From positions 18,368,840 to 18,432,839 of the forward strand of contig CM075767.1 of assembly GCA_037974665.1 (NCBI GenBank): DNA of 64,000 bases, given 5' to 3'. Shown here piece by piece: positions 12,623 to 23,928 of this stretch. Position numbers and translations under genes: made by a program. Numbering within the stretch: the first letter of the stretch is position 1; each line of letters starts with the position of its first letter. Source of the stretch: Ehretia macrophylla (Eukaryota > Streptophyta > Magnoliopsida > Boraginales > Ehretiaceae). Below the pieces are notes generated by a model. That model saw only the letters and a list, made by a program, of their open reading frames with translations, was not told the DNA's origin and ran no database searches.

Positions 12623-12985
12623 GTGCCTATTCCCTTTCTCGCTGAGGCATACTCCACTACCCCAGAGGCGTGGTTCACCTGCTGGGCATGGACCTACCTC
12701 GGGAGAAAGGGTCGTAGGATCGGGATACATCCGGAGTATCCCAATTGTTGGTGTTTAGGGTTTGCCGGCATGTTCGTGATGCTCGTGGTTCGTGGCTCGT
12801 GATCGAAGACTTGGAAGTGGAACCGTATCCTTTTTAAAGTGATTAATTGCTTGGCTTATTGTCTTGTTGGTTTACGTGGCTTATATATGTTTTCTTGTGT
12901 TACATATCATGTTGCACGTTGGCATGTTGCATCACCTCCCTCGCTGGGCAACATTGTTGCTCATTCCTCATTTAATATGTTTCAG

Positions 12986-13053
12986 GTGAAGCTGAGGTGA
13001 ATCCTCAGCTGATAGAAGAAGAGGAAGAAGTGCTAGTTAAGCAATTTCGGTGA
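12986..13053 (+). other. GAA-rich exon-like segment in LTR A solo copy
   Basis: After TTTCAG, the bases GT are followed by 22 open codons to a TGA at 13051, including IEEEEEV. Phase and position match the other LTR families. There is no in-frame ATG. Confidence 0.4.
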
Positions 13054-13578
13054 CTTCTTGTGTGATAAGGTTGTCTAAAATGAGAAGCTTGCGTGGAGTT
13101 GTTGTTGATTGCCTTTTTGTGACCTTGAGTATAAATGGTGAATGTAATAATTTGTAATATTGTATGTTGGATATAAAGTGGAATGACATGTAATAATCTA
13201 TAGTAAACTTATTCTTTTGCATGCTTGTGTGATTAACAAATTTGGAAGTAGATCTTGGCTATTATTGTACCTAACTACCTATAGTTAAAATTAGAAATGC
13301 TTTGCTTGCTTGTGTGTTATATGTAATTGTTGTTCCAAAGCTCGGATGTCCTTGTGATCGCGGGTGGCCCATAAAATCTTGGAGGATTGGTTATAAGAGT
13401 TGCTGTTTGTGGATCTAGCATCATGGGTGTCTTTGTGCAGGTGCCAGTTTAGTCCTATAAACAGGGGAAACTCCGTCCGTTTTCTCTTAAAATTTTGTGC
13501 CCGGGGTTTGGAATTGGGTGAGAATAACATGATAAATAGGAGTCCCAGTCTCGTGAGGGATCGGGGTGTTACATGTTT

Positions 13579-16439
13579 CGCTACTCCAAAGTGGCGGTAT
13601 TATTTTCTATGAGCCTAGGATGTTTTTTCCAGTGTCAAGGTCAATATAATGGTCAATAGAATGGTCAAACCCTAGTCCTAGTTGCCATATTTGGTAATAG
13701 ATTTGATCTTGGTACGATTTATCAAATTAATTAACTAGGTAGGTGAATAAATTCACGTTTTATGTGATTTAACCAAGGTTGACCAATATTTGACTTGACA
13801 ATTTAATTTGTTGACTTAGTCAAAATTAATAGGATTGAGAATCTAGAGTTAATTTTGATAGTGGGTTATAAATTAAAATTACATGCCTGACTAATTAGGT
13901 TTTGGTAAAGCCCAATTGGGTCTAAAAACCTATGGGCTTAATATTATTTGGATTTTCTTGGAGAAAATTCAATTAAGCCTAGCAACTCTAATTGGATCAC
14001 GAAGTAGACTTAGGATGAGTATTGGGCCTTGCGCAACAAGTCATCCTGATGATGTAAGTTGAACCCAATTAATTCCTAAGATTATTATGAAGGGGAAAGC
14101 AACGAGAAAGTATATGTATGCCAATATAATCCAAGGGAGATGCGAGAAAACGAAAAGAGGCTTTGTTTTATGAATTGTCAAGTTTAATATTGTATTTCAT
14201 AAATGTATATGCATGGGATGGTTATGGAGCTTAGAGTCATGCATGAATGTATGATTTGCTTCTTTCACGTAAATGAATGTTGAATGTATTTTTGGAAATG
14301 GGGCCTGCGTGTCTCGCTTTCTCTTTATTTCTGCTTGCAATTTATTCTCTTTCCCTCCTATATAACTCTCCCCTATTTAGAGGTTTCTACTTTTGGAAAA
14401 CAATGTAATGTATTATATTAGGACTAGTATAAGAGTAAAGATAGATGGAGATCAAGATGAAGACTGAAGATGGTGAGCTAGCATGGATCAAAGGCAGTTT
14501 CCATATTGGGAATGAGTTTTCAATTGTGGATAATTGCATTGTTTTCCTTAATTGTCATTTACATTCATTCTAGGGATCTTCTCTAGGTTTCACTAAGTGG
14601 ATTGGTAAAACTTAGAAAAGATAAAAGCTCCATAACCTATCCGGTAGTATAATATAGATTATATATAATATATAGAGATATATTATCACACTGAAAGCAT
14701 GATAATCTATACGTATGGCCTATGTACTATCCATGTATGATGCATGCATGTTAAAACAATGAGACCAAACCAAATAGCATTAATAATTACCTCTAGTGAA
14801 TATTAAGTCTATAAGCGATTAATCAACACTGGGTGTGTAATTGTAGCCCTTCCATAATAGTAGGTGGGCGATCATTTAACTATGAGGTGAACGACTTGAC
14901 CCTGCCTCCCAGGGGGTCTTAACTTCATGTTTGCTTGATGACTTCTACTCAAGGTGGTATCTGCAGAAGGGTGTGGATGCATGTCGCTTGACCCTGCCTC
15001 CCAAGGGGTAGCATGTGACACACTCTCACCAATCATATGCACTGTTGATGGTTGACTTATATTCAAATAGTAGATGATCCCTACCTCCTAGGGGTCTACG
15101 CATATTGAGGGGCTAAACATGTTAGGAGTTGTATGAGATGCAACTGGCTAAGATGACTTATCATTCTGGTATATATGCCTGGTCCCTACCTCTTAGGGGG
15201 TATGTATAAGTGAGAATGGGTCCTAACCCTACCTTGAGACCTAATAAAGGCTCACGGACACATCATGATGGTGGTGTGAGTGCCGAAAAATATTGGGAGA
15301 CCAATAGGTCAAAGTCCAGACCTTTTGGAGATTTAACTAACAAGATCCTATATTTACTTTATTTATCTTGTACATTTTAGATCACTAAATCAAATGGAAA
15401 ATGCATTAACACTGCATGGTATGAGATACCAACAACCTGACCGATATCACATAAGATGAGAGATATCGTAATTTTGTGAAAGGTGTTTCACAAGTATTGC
15501 TGGCCAAATTCATGATATCTCATAGAAGTGCCTTGTTGCCCTTGTTGAGGCTGCAAGTAGAAACGAGATTGCAACCTATGAGAAGTACAAGGTTAGTACC
15601 ACTCTAGTGAGATGTGTAATGCTTAGATCCATGAGCTCTGAACTTCAGAGGCAACATGAGCATTTAATCCTTAAGATTGATCCATGAATACCACAAGGAG
15701 TTGAATGGTGTTGGACAGTTAGATATTAGATATCGAAGTCCTTGTTCTGGGTACAAATGACTAAGGCTTCTCTTATTGGAGATCATATTCCCATGATCGG
15801 TTACATTGAGGAGAACACCTTTTGGGTTTGATCCTATAGTCGTTACCCGAAGTTTTTTCTCTATTCGAGGTGATTCTTCACATGAACAAGGTTAAACATT
15901 GAGTTTTGTTTACTCAATTCGATTGAGCTCATTGCAAACTCAATGAAAGAGAATGAATCCATTATGCTAGTGGGAGATTCTTCTAGGCCAAGAGATACGG
16001 CAAGTCTTTTGGGATAAGAAAAGGGAAAGATTCACCTTGCAACATGATGATAGGATCAAGGGATATCTGTTTACTGCTATATAAGAACAAGAACAAGGCT
16101 ATCAGTTTCCAAATACCAAAAAAGAAGACCGTTACATATGAAATATGTAAAGGGGTATGCAAGAAGTGTCTTGCATTGGTCGCACAGTGGAAGTATGGTG
16201 ATGGTTCACATTAGGATTAGTTTAATCTTAACCATTTTGATTTACGATTCTATTCTCGGGGTATTGGATACTGGTAGTTCTCTTGATAAAACTACAAAAG
16301 AGTAAAAATTTGGAACTAAGGATAACTATTTACATTGGAAGTAGAGGTTATGTCTCCAAGAAGTACCAAATAGGCAGAACATGGTATTCACATGTGTGCC
16401 TTAAATCAAACTCGTGATCATATGAAGACCCAGAGATAA
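13579..16439 (+). pseudogene. Copia internal region, gag portion (unrecognisable)
   Basis: This is internal copia sequence to the right of the solo LTR. No open frame of note survives and I could not find a gag zinc knuckle. The part at 14899-15241 carries a series of short C-rich/G-rich foldback repeats (separate entry). From about 15.4 kb the sequence has scattered coding-like patches but many stops. It leads into recognisable pol at about 16.44 kb. Confidence 0.55.
14899..15241. repeat. Dispersed foldback repeats in copia leader/gag region
   Basis: Copies of the pattern CCCTRCCTCYYARGGGG occur at about 14899-14917, 14991-15009, 15078-15095 and 15183-15201, with a weaker one at 15226-15241. 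Each can fold (CCCT with AGGG). Spacing is 87-105 bases except for the last, about 45 bases on, so they may be remains of a tandem repeat of about 95 bases. Confidence 0.6.
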
Positions 16440-18165
16440 CATAGTGAATAAATCCTATCTCTAGCATTGTAGGCTTAGTCATATAAATGAGAAACGCCTT
16501 GAACAGTTGGCCAAGGAGGGATTCCTTGGGGACTATAGTCCTGAGTCTTATCCAACCTACGAATCATGTCTCAAGAGTAAAATGACCAAGGCACCTTTCT
16601 TAGGAGAGGCGCACGAGCTACAAAAATGTTAGAATTGGTACATACAGATGTATGTGGACCACATCGAGTACAAATTGAAAAAGGTTTCACCTACTTTATC
16701 ACTTTCACAGGTGACTTATCAAGGTATACGTATTTATTCTTGTTGAAACACAAGTCAGTAGCCTTCAAAGCATTCAAGTGCTTCAAGAATGAAGTAGAGA
16801 AATGAACATGCAAGAGTATTAAGAAACTTCAATCAGATTGAGGTAGGAAATACTTGAGCGATGAGTTTCTAAGTTATCTTAGAATGAATTATATTCTTTC
16901 GTAATGGACTATTCTTGGAGCACCGCAGCACATTGGTGTGTCCAAGAGAAAGAATAACACCTTGTTAGACAAAGTCAAGTCCATGATGGGCTTCACTAAT
17001 CTTCCTGAGGTATGGCTTGAAATTAATTGCATATCAATCGAATAGTATTCCTTCCAAATCATTTTCAGGTATACCATATAAGATGTGGAAGGGTAGCAAA
17101 CCAAGTCTTGATAACCTCAGGATTTGGGGTTACAATGCCTGCGTTAAGAAACATAAGACAAAGAAAATGGAAGCAAGGTCTGACAATATAGGTTTGTAAT
17201 ATCCCAAAGAGACTAGGGGGTATCATTTTTACCACACATTTGACCAAAAAATGTTCATTGGTCTGATATGCCTAAGTCTTAAAGAAAGAGTTCTTGGAAG
17301 AAGGGCATAGTGGGAGAAAAAGTGGAACTTAATAAGATCAAGGGTCCGCAACAAATCAGTCAAACGAAGAAACCTAATGGCAACACTAACATACTTGTAC
17401 AAACACCGCTGAGAAGATTTGGGAGAATCACTCGCAAGCCGGATAGGTTTTGAGAGTACCTAATCCAGGATGGCGATATTGTAGAGGTCAGTCAAAGTGA
17501 CGTATGACTAGCTACATTCTTAAAGGTGATACAGTATGTGATTGTGAGTAGTGGTTTCAGGCCACAAAATCCAAAATGAACTTCACAAGGGTTAGCAATT
17601 TTGGACATTGGTTGATCTACTTGGGGCTCATTGCCATAAGGTATAAGTGTTTGTTCAAACATGAAAGACTAGAGAGTAGACGGCAAGGTTGAAATATAGA
17701 AGGCGCATCTAGTTGTTGAGGGCTTCTTGCCCAAAGCAAGGCATTGATTATAATGAGATCCTCTTGCAAGTAGCAATGCTCAAGTCTATTTGGATCAAGC
17801 TTGCTTTAGTAGCATTGCATGACTAGTGGATTTCACAGATGGATGTAAAATCGTGTTTCTCAATAGGAAGTTGAGAAGGATATGGTACAATCCAAGGGTT
17901 CTACATCAAGGAATGCTGAGTCCAAGGTATGCAAGCTATAAATAACCATTTATGGACTAAGGCGAGCGTCTTACAATTGGAGTGATTGTTTCGACATAAA
18001 AGTCAAAAGGGTTTGGCGTGGTCTGAAATAAAAAGGAAATGTTGTACATAGAAAAGTTTAGTGGGAACAAAACTCATTTTCTTGATGCTCAATGTAGATG
18101 ACATACTACGCATTTGGAATGCTGTAGGAGCATTAAAGAAATTGATCTAGCTTTACAAAGCTGTT
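16440..18165 (+). pseudogene. Copia pol remnant: pre-integrase, integrase, first half of reverse transcriptase
   Basis: Seen in order: a GAG-pre-integrase segment (LSHINEKRLEQLAKEGF and YESCLKSKMTKAPF, where one zinc cysteine is lost), integrase HTDVCGP near 16640, LQSD followed by a stop near 16830, and SKRKNNTLLDKVKSMMGF near 16950, where the expected catalytic Glu is Lys. Then come PSLDNLRIWGYNACVKK near 17105, the RT-start motif ISQMDVKSCF near 17835 and VDDIL near 18090. Many stops and frameshifts make it non-functional. Right after the VDDIL region the sequence is broken at 18166 by the inversion; the rest of RT and RNase H is on the other strand at 19352-20215. Confidence 0.85.
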
Positions 18166-19338
18166 ACTTATACAAAAGCCAATTTCCTAAATTGCCCTTG
18201 ACTCTAAGTCAAACGTTTGACCATCAAACATTCTCTCTTACTTGCACACTCGAAAAAAGGTTTTCCTAAACCCATTATAACTATATGCAATCCATTATAT
18301 AATTGCTTCTAGATAGAATACGAGAAGATCCTCGTGCTAGCGTGACTTCTCTATTCTATCCCTCATAGTTCTAACCCATCAGCTTGTGTGTGATCCTGTA
18401 GGTTCAAGTAACAAACTAGTAGTAGCTGGGACAAGTACCAATTAATCCATCTCCATTAGAACTCCTTCTAATTGCTACTAATTGAGGTTGGCATCTAGTA
18501 ATACTCTTCGATGACCAGGTGGCTTGAATGCTTAATCCAAGTTTTCCAACTCAAGAACCTTTTGGCGACTAGTTAACGTACAGTCCATTCATTCCACTAG
18601 ATGCCCGAGCTTGCCCTAGGGTATGGTTAATGTCAGTCAAACCCTAATATGCTTACTCTTATGTTCTGTTGACTTTTCCTGTATGATCCAATCATACCAC
18701 CATGGCCATAGATTTCTGTCAACATCTCTATGAGACGACATAGGGCATACTCTCTTTCATCCAGAGTAGTGGATCCTCGCAACGACACTCACTAATTTCG
18801 CAAGTACTTGATTGTACCCAAATCCCCTTTCAAGTATATCTTATCTTCCTCCCTTTTGTCCAGGGCGAAAGTACAATGAGTTGCTTACAAGCTACTATGA
18901 TGACCTCGAGTTAGATGAGTACTTTGCACAACTATCACTTGAGAACCTTCTCATTGACTTAGGTAGATGAAGCCCCCATTGAGTGTTCTCTACGGATTGC
19001 GTCCAATGTACATATCTTTATACGTACCAATGCATTAGCCTTGACATCTCATGTCACTTAGTCGATGAGATCAACCTAGATGGAGCTAACTATATGTCAG
19101 TCTTGTTGGATTCACCAATGCCCAGCTTGATGAATCCTACCACCTAGGACAGGTTCTAGGTATGTCTTGGGTGTCGATTCTCATCAACCATAAGCTCTTA
19201 TGGTTCGACCCTATACCGATATATCCAAGGGCTTTATCAGTTATACATAATATGCAGCTAGACGATTTTTAAACGTATAAGAGATAAAGGTAAATTACAT
19301 ATGGTACTTTTATTTGATTTTTAAACATATTCCCAATA
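18166..19338 (-). repeat. Copia 3' LTR, first part, inverted
   Basis: This is the reverse complement of 7282-8515. Its right end reads TATTGGGAATATG on the minus strand, matching the 5' LTR start apart from decay. It was moved by the local inversion and joins RT sequence at 18165/18166. Confidence 0.9.
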
Positions 19339-19351
19339 ATCTCCCACTTGC
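19339..19351 (-). promoter_or_regulatory. Copia polypurine tract, inverted
   Basis: On the minus strand GCAAGTGGGAGAT directly precedes the inverted LTR start, the expected PPT for second-strand priming. Confidence 0.75.
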
Positions 19352-20215
19352 ACTCATAGCCAATCCTTTCGATATCTAATACCCATCTTGGATCTATGGT
19401 AGTCAAACTCCTTTGAGCCCAAGGCTTTAATGAATGGGTCTGCCAAATTTTCTTTACTGTTTATCTTATCAATCCGTACATCTCCCTTTTTCTATGATCT
19501 CTCTGATCAAGTGAGAGTGCCGCAGAATGTGTCTGGTTTTCTGATGATACCTTGGTTCCTTGGCCTGAGCAATCGCTCTAGTGTTATCACAATACAGTGT
19601 CACTGGTACATCACTATCAAGAACCTTACCAAGTTCAGAAACGAACTTTGTTAACCAAACAACTTTCCTTGCTTCATCACATGTAGCAATATATTCTACC
19701 TCGGTCACTAATTCGACCACAATGCTTTGTTTAAAACTCTTTCCAAATGACTGCTTACCATTAATGGTTAATGTAAAGATTGATGTTGATTTGTTATCAC
19801 AGTCGAATTTGAAGCTGGAATTTATAAAACCTTCAGGCTTAATTCTATATCTCCATCAACGAGGTACTGGTTTTAAGTATTTCTCTAAATACTTAATAAT
19901 CGACCTACCAGTGAATCTCATATAGTTCATGCAAATATCTGCTAATCATTCCAAGTGAATTAGCTATATCGACCCTCATACATTCATAGCATACATGTTG
20001 GAGGTACATTCTCGCTAAACATTAGACCATATACAGTCACTTATGCTCAGAACAATCCCAGTTCCAAATAAGTATGTACCACTTCTTGGAACTATCCATG
20101 TAATACCTATTCCGAATAGTATCTATATATGTAGACTGGGACAAGCCTAGCATCTTTCTTGAACTATCTCTATAGATCTTTATACTTAGTATGTAGGATA
20201 CTTCCCAAGTCTTTC
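19352..20215 (-). pseudogene. Copia reverse transcriptase end and RNase H, inverted
   Basis: Read leftward. Near 20130-20190 it encodes RT-end motifs resembling KIYRDSSRKMLGLSQSTYID, broken by stops. The open segment 19720-19469 has the copia RNase H signature: EVEYIATCDEARKVVWL, LYCDNTRAIAQAKEPR, HQKTRHILRHSHLIREI. This is the direct continuation of the pol remnant that stops at 18165 on the plus strand, which shows that 18166-20215 was flipped after insertion. Confidence 0.88.
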
Positions 20216-20756
20216 AAGTTGAACTGATAATTAATTGAGTGTCAATTAATTGTGGGCTAATGTCTAATTAACTTATAGTTGATTAGAAAGGATTATAAGT
20301 TGATTATAGAGAACCCCATAAGGCCTGGGGTCAAGGTGAAAATAATAAAAAATTATAGCACCTTATAAATACAACTTAAAGTAAAACCCTAGGTGGCAGA
20401 ACAAAAATTTCAGCCTATCTCTCTATGAAAAAGTCGTTCGCCCCTCTCTCTCTCTCATATGGATTTGTGCCAACCATTGAAGCTCGTGCAAAAGCTTGTT
20501 TCACCTCATTCTAGCCTCGACGTGGTGTGTGTGAGATCATAGAGGGATGCTACATTGCAGTCTTCAATCCAAGCAAACCATTCAAAGTATTCTTCAAGAG
20601 GTAATAAATTTTTCATGTTCATTTTGCTTGGTTTTATCATGTTTTCGATTAAAGTGCATGTTTGGTAGATTCAATTCTTGGTTCTCTCTGTAATTATAGC
20701 TTTATTATTCATGTTTCCGTTGCGCTATATGTCTTTTATGTGCAAGAGAACCTTTA
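20216..20756 (+). repeat. Copia 3' LTR, last part
   Basis: Forward match to 8516-9056, ending CCTTTA, followed by ATCCT, the right target copy. It completes the 3' LTR whose first part is inverted. Confidence 0.9.
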
Positions 20757-21410
20757 ATCCTTGCATTCATGCATAGCCGTTGGAACGGTAAAAAAATATT
20801 CTTCCTCCCCCTGAAAAGAAGTGATTGGTGGTAGACCTTCCGATATGTGGACTAGCAGAAGTGAGAATCATTATCATTTGATCAGCCTTTACTTGGGAGT
20901 TGGTGTTTATATTTGGAGTTTAGTCATTGGAATTCTTCTAAGTCATTCTTCTGTGCTCAGTAGTCATAAATGAGTGGCTTCCTTGGGATTTCTATATGAT
21001 GGTTCTTTGGAACATTCTCTTGGTATTTTCTTACTGGGTATTCTTTGGTATTTTCTTATTGGCACTTCTCGGTGGACATGGTATTTGGGATTCTAATCAG
21101 ACTTATTATACGACATTATCTACGGTATTCATACTAGGAATCCTTATCGGTATTTTCTTGGCACTACTAATGGGGCTCCTTCTATGATATTCACATGCAG
21201 TGGAATTCTATTCAGACTTCTTGTATAATGTTCTCCTTAGCATTCTCCTTGGAATTCTTGTTAACATCCTTACATAGTATTTTCATTTCAAATACTTATT
21301 AGATCTCTATTGGAGATTCTTATCTCGGTGTTTCTTGTGGAAGACTAGAGCTAGAATTGCAGTAGACCGATGCTGAGTTCCCTTGTGAAGAATTGCATGG
21401 ATACAATTTG
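20757..21410 (+). other. Element 2 internal region, right part (non-coding)
   Basis: This resumes element 2 after the copia insertion. It is rich in repeated words such as TATTTTCTT and ATTCTTGG (about 20920-21310), which produce one short hydrophobic open frame at 20996-21187 that I regard as chance. No gag-pol motif is present. The pre-PPT stem AATTG / CAATT lies at 21391-21408. Confidence 0.7.
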
Positions 21411-21426
21411 TTTAAGGGGGAGAGGA
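21411..21426 (+). promoter_or_regulatory. Element 2 polypurine tract
   Basis: TTTAAGGGGGAGAGGA immediately precedes the 3' LTR start TGTCACGCCCGG and resembles the PPTs of elements 3, 4 and 5. Confidence 0.85.
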
Positions 21427-23928
21427 TGTCACGCCCGGACCCTCAGCAAATTCATAATTAACTGTTGCATATCTTTCATACATTTTAATGTGCATTTAAT
21501 TACTTGTATATATGTTATTTAGTGGTTACTATTCACAATGGGAATTTGACTGTTTAATTTGCCCAAATTAATATTTTTCCTAAGTAGTATGACTCTTAGG
21601 AGGAATGGAAAAAATGAAAACTTGAGCATTTCTAGTCGGGAACATTCGTTAGAAAAATGTTTCTTGCATCATATTAATAGTAAACCAACGAAATAACATT
21701 AGATTTTAACTAGTTAGCTTATGAATTGATTTTAGGCTTAGTTTTGACAAAGTCTTTTAAACATTTGACCCCAAAATAACTTATACACATATAATATATA
21801 CATATATCATTGCATATACACACATAATCTCACAAACAAAGCAAGAAATTCCCTCTAAGTCCCCCACCTGACTCGATGGCACCAAGGAAGAAAAAGAGAG
21901 GAGAAATCATCTTCAACCTAGCTTTGTGTGTGCATCTAAGCCATTTTAAGGGGTTTCAAGCTATCCTAAGTTCATTCCTAGCATCTATAAAGGCTTGGTG
22001 AGGGAGTTTTGCATGTTTTTGCTATTTTGAAGTTTAAACTCATGTTATAGCTTTTCTTGATTTGTTATTATTGGCTTATATAATGCTCAAGTATTGTATA
22101 AAATACATTCTACATGCTATGGAGACCTTGTTTGTGGAGTGTAATAGCTTGAATCATGGATTATTGCAAATAATCATATGTAGGAGATGATGAATAGTGC
22201 CAAACTTAAGGTTTTGATGGAATTTGCTTGTTTGGTGGATTTTATGCTATCTATAGGTACTTTAGATGTTAATGAATATAGATTAAAGGTTGAATGCAGT
22301 TAGTTTGCTCAAATCTTGATTAAAATGCAAAATAGCTAAATTTTCAAAATGGGCTTCATATGAAAAGTGAATCCGGGTACATTTGGATGCTAGATTGGGT
22401 ATGTACTAGGCAGGGAAGTACTTTTGGTGCTATTGTGGCGTTGAATTGAAGGGCGGATTAGGTAGTTGTAGTTCAAAGCGACCTTGGGGCCTTCCCAAGC
22501 TTTTGTGTCAAAAGAGAGTTTTCAAGGTTTGACTAGGTGTCAAATGGTATCCTTTGGGATATAGGATAGTTGGTTTATGGATTGTGTGACTTGTGGTTCG
22601 ATTGAGCATCAAACTTGCGTTAGTAGACAAAAGGGACATTTTGGGTATTTTGGTTGCTTATAGAGCTTCATTGTGGCTGGTTAGTGGTTAATGAATGGCT
22701 AGTAAGCTCGTAGTGTCCTTTCATTGCTCGGAGGATAGTTATTTAGTTGTAATTGCAAAAGGTGTCGTTTGACCAAGTGTTGATTGTGCTTACTTTGAGT
22801 TAGGGGTTAGTCTTGTATGTGCATGTAAGCACTTTTGGTACAATTGTGGCGTTGTTTGGGGGTTCTGTTAGTATAGTTATAGTTAAAACGTGCTAGGTGG
22901 ACTTTCGGGGTTTTGTTGAGGAAGTGAGGTTTTGAAGTGTAGAATTGTGTCATAATGTGCCTAAGAGTGGGTAGTGAAGTCGATTTCCCTATCTCGTAGC
23001 CCGTCTGGTTGTAGTGGCATTTAGAAGTTAGAGTATGAATAGTATTTTTGGTAGTTTTCTTGCATTGCACTAGTATTGCTTACTTAACTATTATTTTTGT
23101 TGTTACTATTGGCAATGAATGACATCTATGAGATTTCTTATGATAAGTATATGTTCTATTACATGCTAGGTTTGATCCATTGAGCCAATTCTCGCACTTT
23201 GGAGCTTGGTAGAGGTGAGGGAGTTTCATCCTTTTGTGCATCTTAGTTATTTCATTGTTCTTAAATTGTATGATTTAATATAATTGCTTAAATTATGTGT
23301 GGTTATTGATTGTTATATTGTGTGCGAGGGCAACCTACATTGTTGTCCCTCGATTATGTGTTTATTGGTTTATCATATATGTTATCATTTTGAGTGCATT
23401 GCATCGTAGCTGCGCAACAATTTGGGAATGGTAGTAGTGGGGAAGCCGGGCAGCATCGGGCTTGCCGGTATACCTCGGCTACCATGGTTGCCTAGTCCCT
23501 CTTTTGCTTGGGCCCTAAGTCTTTGGGGAGTTAGGTTGTAGGATATTCGGGGTACATCCGGAGTATACCCATTTTGGAGTTATAAGGTAGTATGCCAGCT
23601 TATCGTTATCATTGACATTATCATCTTGAGATTTCTGTTCGTGGTTCACGGTACGAGTTCAAGGTCTACTGGTATTCCTTACTGTGTAACTCTTGCTTGG
23701 GTCCTAAGTTCTTGGAGAGTTACCTTATATCCTTTTAATATGTACCTCTCGCTTGGCCCTAAGTCCTTGGAGAATTACATTCTACAGGAAGGGCAGTGCA
23801 GGGTACCAAGAAGAAGAGGTTCAGATGCATTATTGAATGCTTGTGTGCCATATGCGACATTGCTATGTACATGTTATACTTTTGAGACCTATGAGTCTTC
23901 TTTGTATTTGTATACTTTGGAGGAATGT
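21427..23928 (+). repeat. Element 2 3' LTR (family B), interrupted
   Basis: It starts TGTCACGCCCGGACCC and matches 4100-6400. It carries the part missing from the 5' copy: a TATA-rich stretch near 21780-21830 and a possible splice donor GTGAGG at 21998. A possible acceptor AG is at 23786-23787. It is cut at 23929 by element 3, with AATGT (23924-23928) as the left target copy. The remaining about 0.5 kb lies beyond the right edge. Confidence 0.85.
23325..23352 (+). other. LTR hairpin (family B, 3' LTR)
   Basis: CGAGGGCAAC and GTTGTCCCTCG flank CTACATT. Ten pairs form with one bulged T. Confidence 0.65.

Larger units (their letters stand above)
9520..13573 (+). repeat. Solo LTR, family A, 4.05 kb
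   Basis: It starts TGTGCCGCCCAAG, ends GGGGTGTTACA and is flanked by the perfect duplication TGTTT (9515-9519 and 13574-13578). No primer site, PPT or internal region is present, so it is a solo LTR left by recombination between two LTRs. It is over 1.6 kb longer than the family A LTR of element 1. The extra sequence (roughly 10.9-12.3 kb) is AT-rich and unrecognised. It carries a TATA-like stretch near 9900, a possible donor GTGAGG at 10116, the CTACTTT-type hairpin at 12460-12485, the palindrome GGTTGCGCAACC at 12543-12554 and a 13-bp foldback at 12563-12622. Open frames at 12426-12802 come from this structured block. Confidence 0.88.
7282..20756 (+). mobile_element. Ty1/copia retrotransposon, decayed, rearranged and nested
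   Basis: The element is bounded by TGTTAGGAATATACC at the left and the LTR end CCTTTA at the right, with target copies ATCGT (7277-7281) and ATCCT (20757-20761), one mismatch apart. Without the solo LTR inside it, it measures about 9.4 kb. The order gag pre-integrase, integrase, reverse transcriptase, RNase H is that of Ty1/copia. It interrupts the internal region of element 2. The segment 18166-20215 is inverted relative to the rest. No frame is intact. The lineage within copia was not resolved. Confidence 0.88.

Noticed and set aside
12426..12802. Overlapping open frames of 60-110 codons on both strands
   Set aside because: They lie in the GC-rich, self-complementary block of an LTR, are not shared in frame with other A copies and match no family I recognise. 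Similar frames at 2166-2576, 5468-5769, 25130-25408 and 53000-53400 were rejected for the same reason.
20996..21187. A 63-codon hydrophobic open frame in element 2
   Set aside because: It is made of repeated TTTTCTT and ATTCTTGG words and has no relative in the window.
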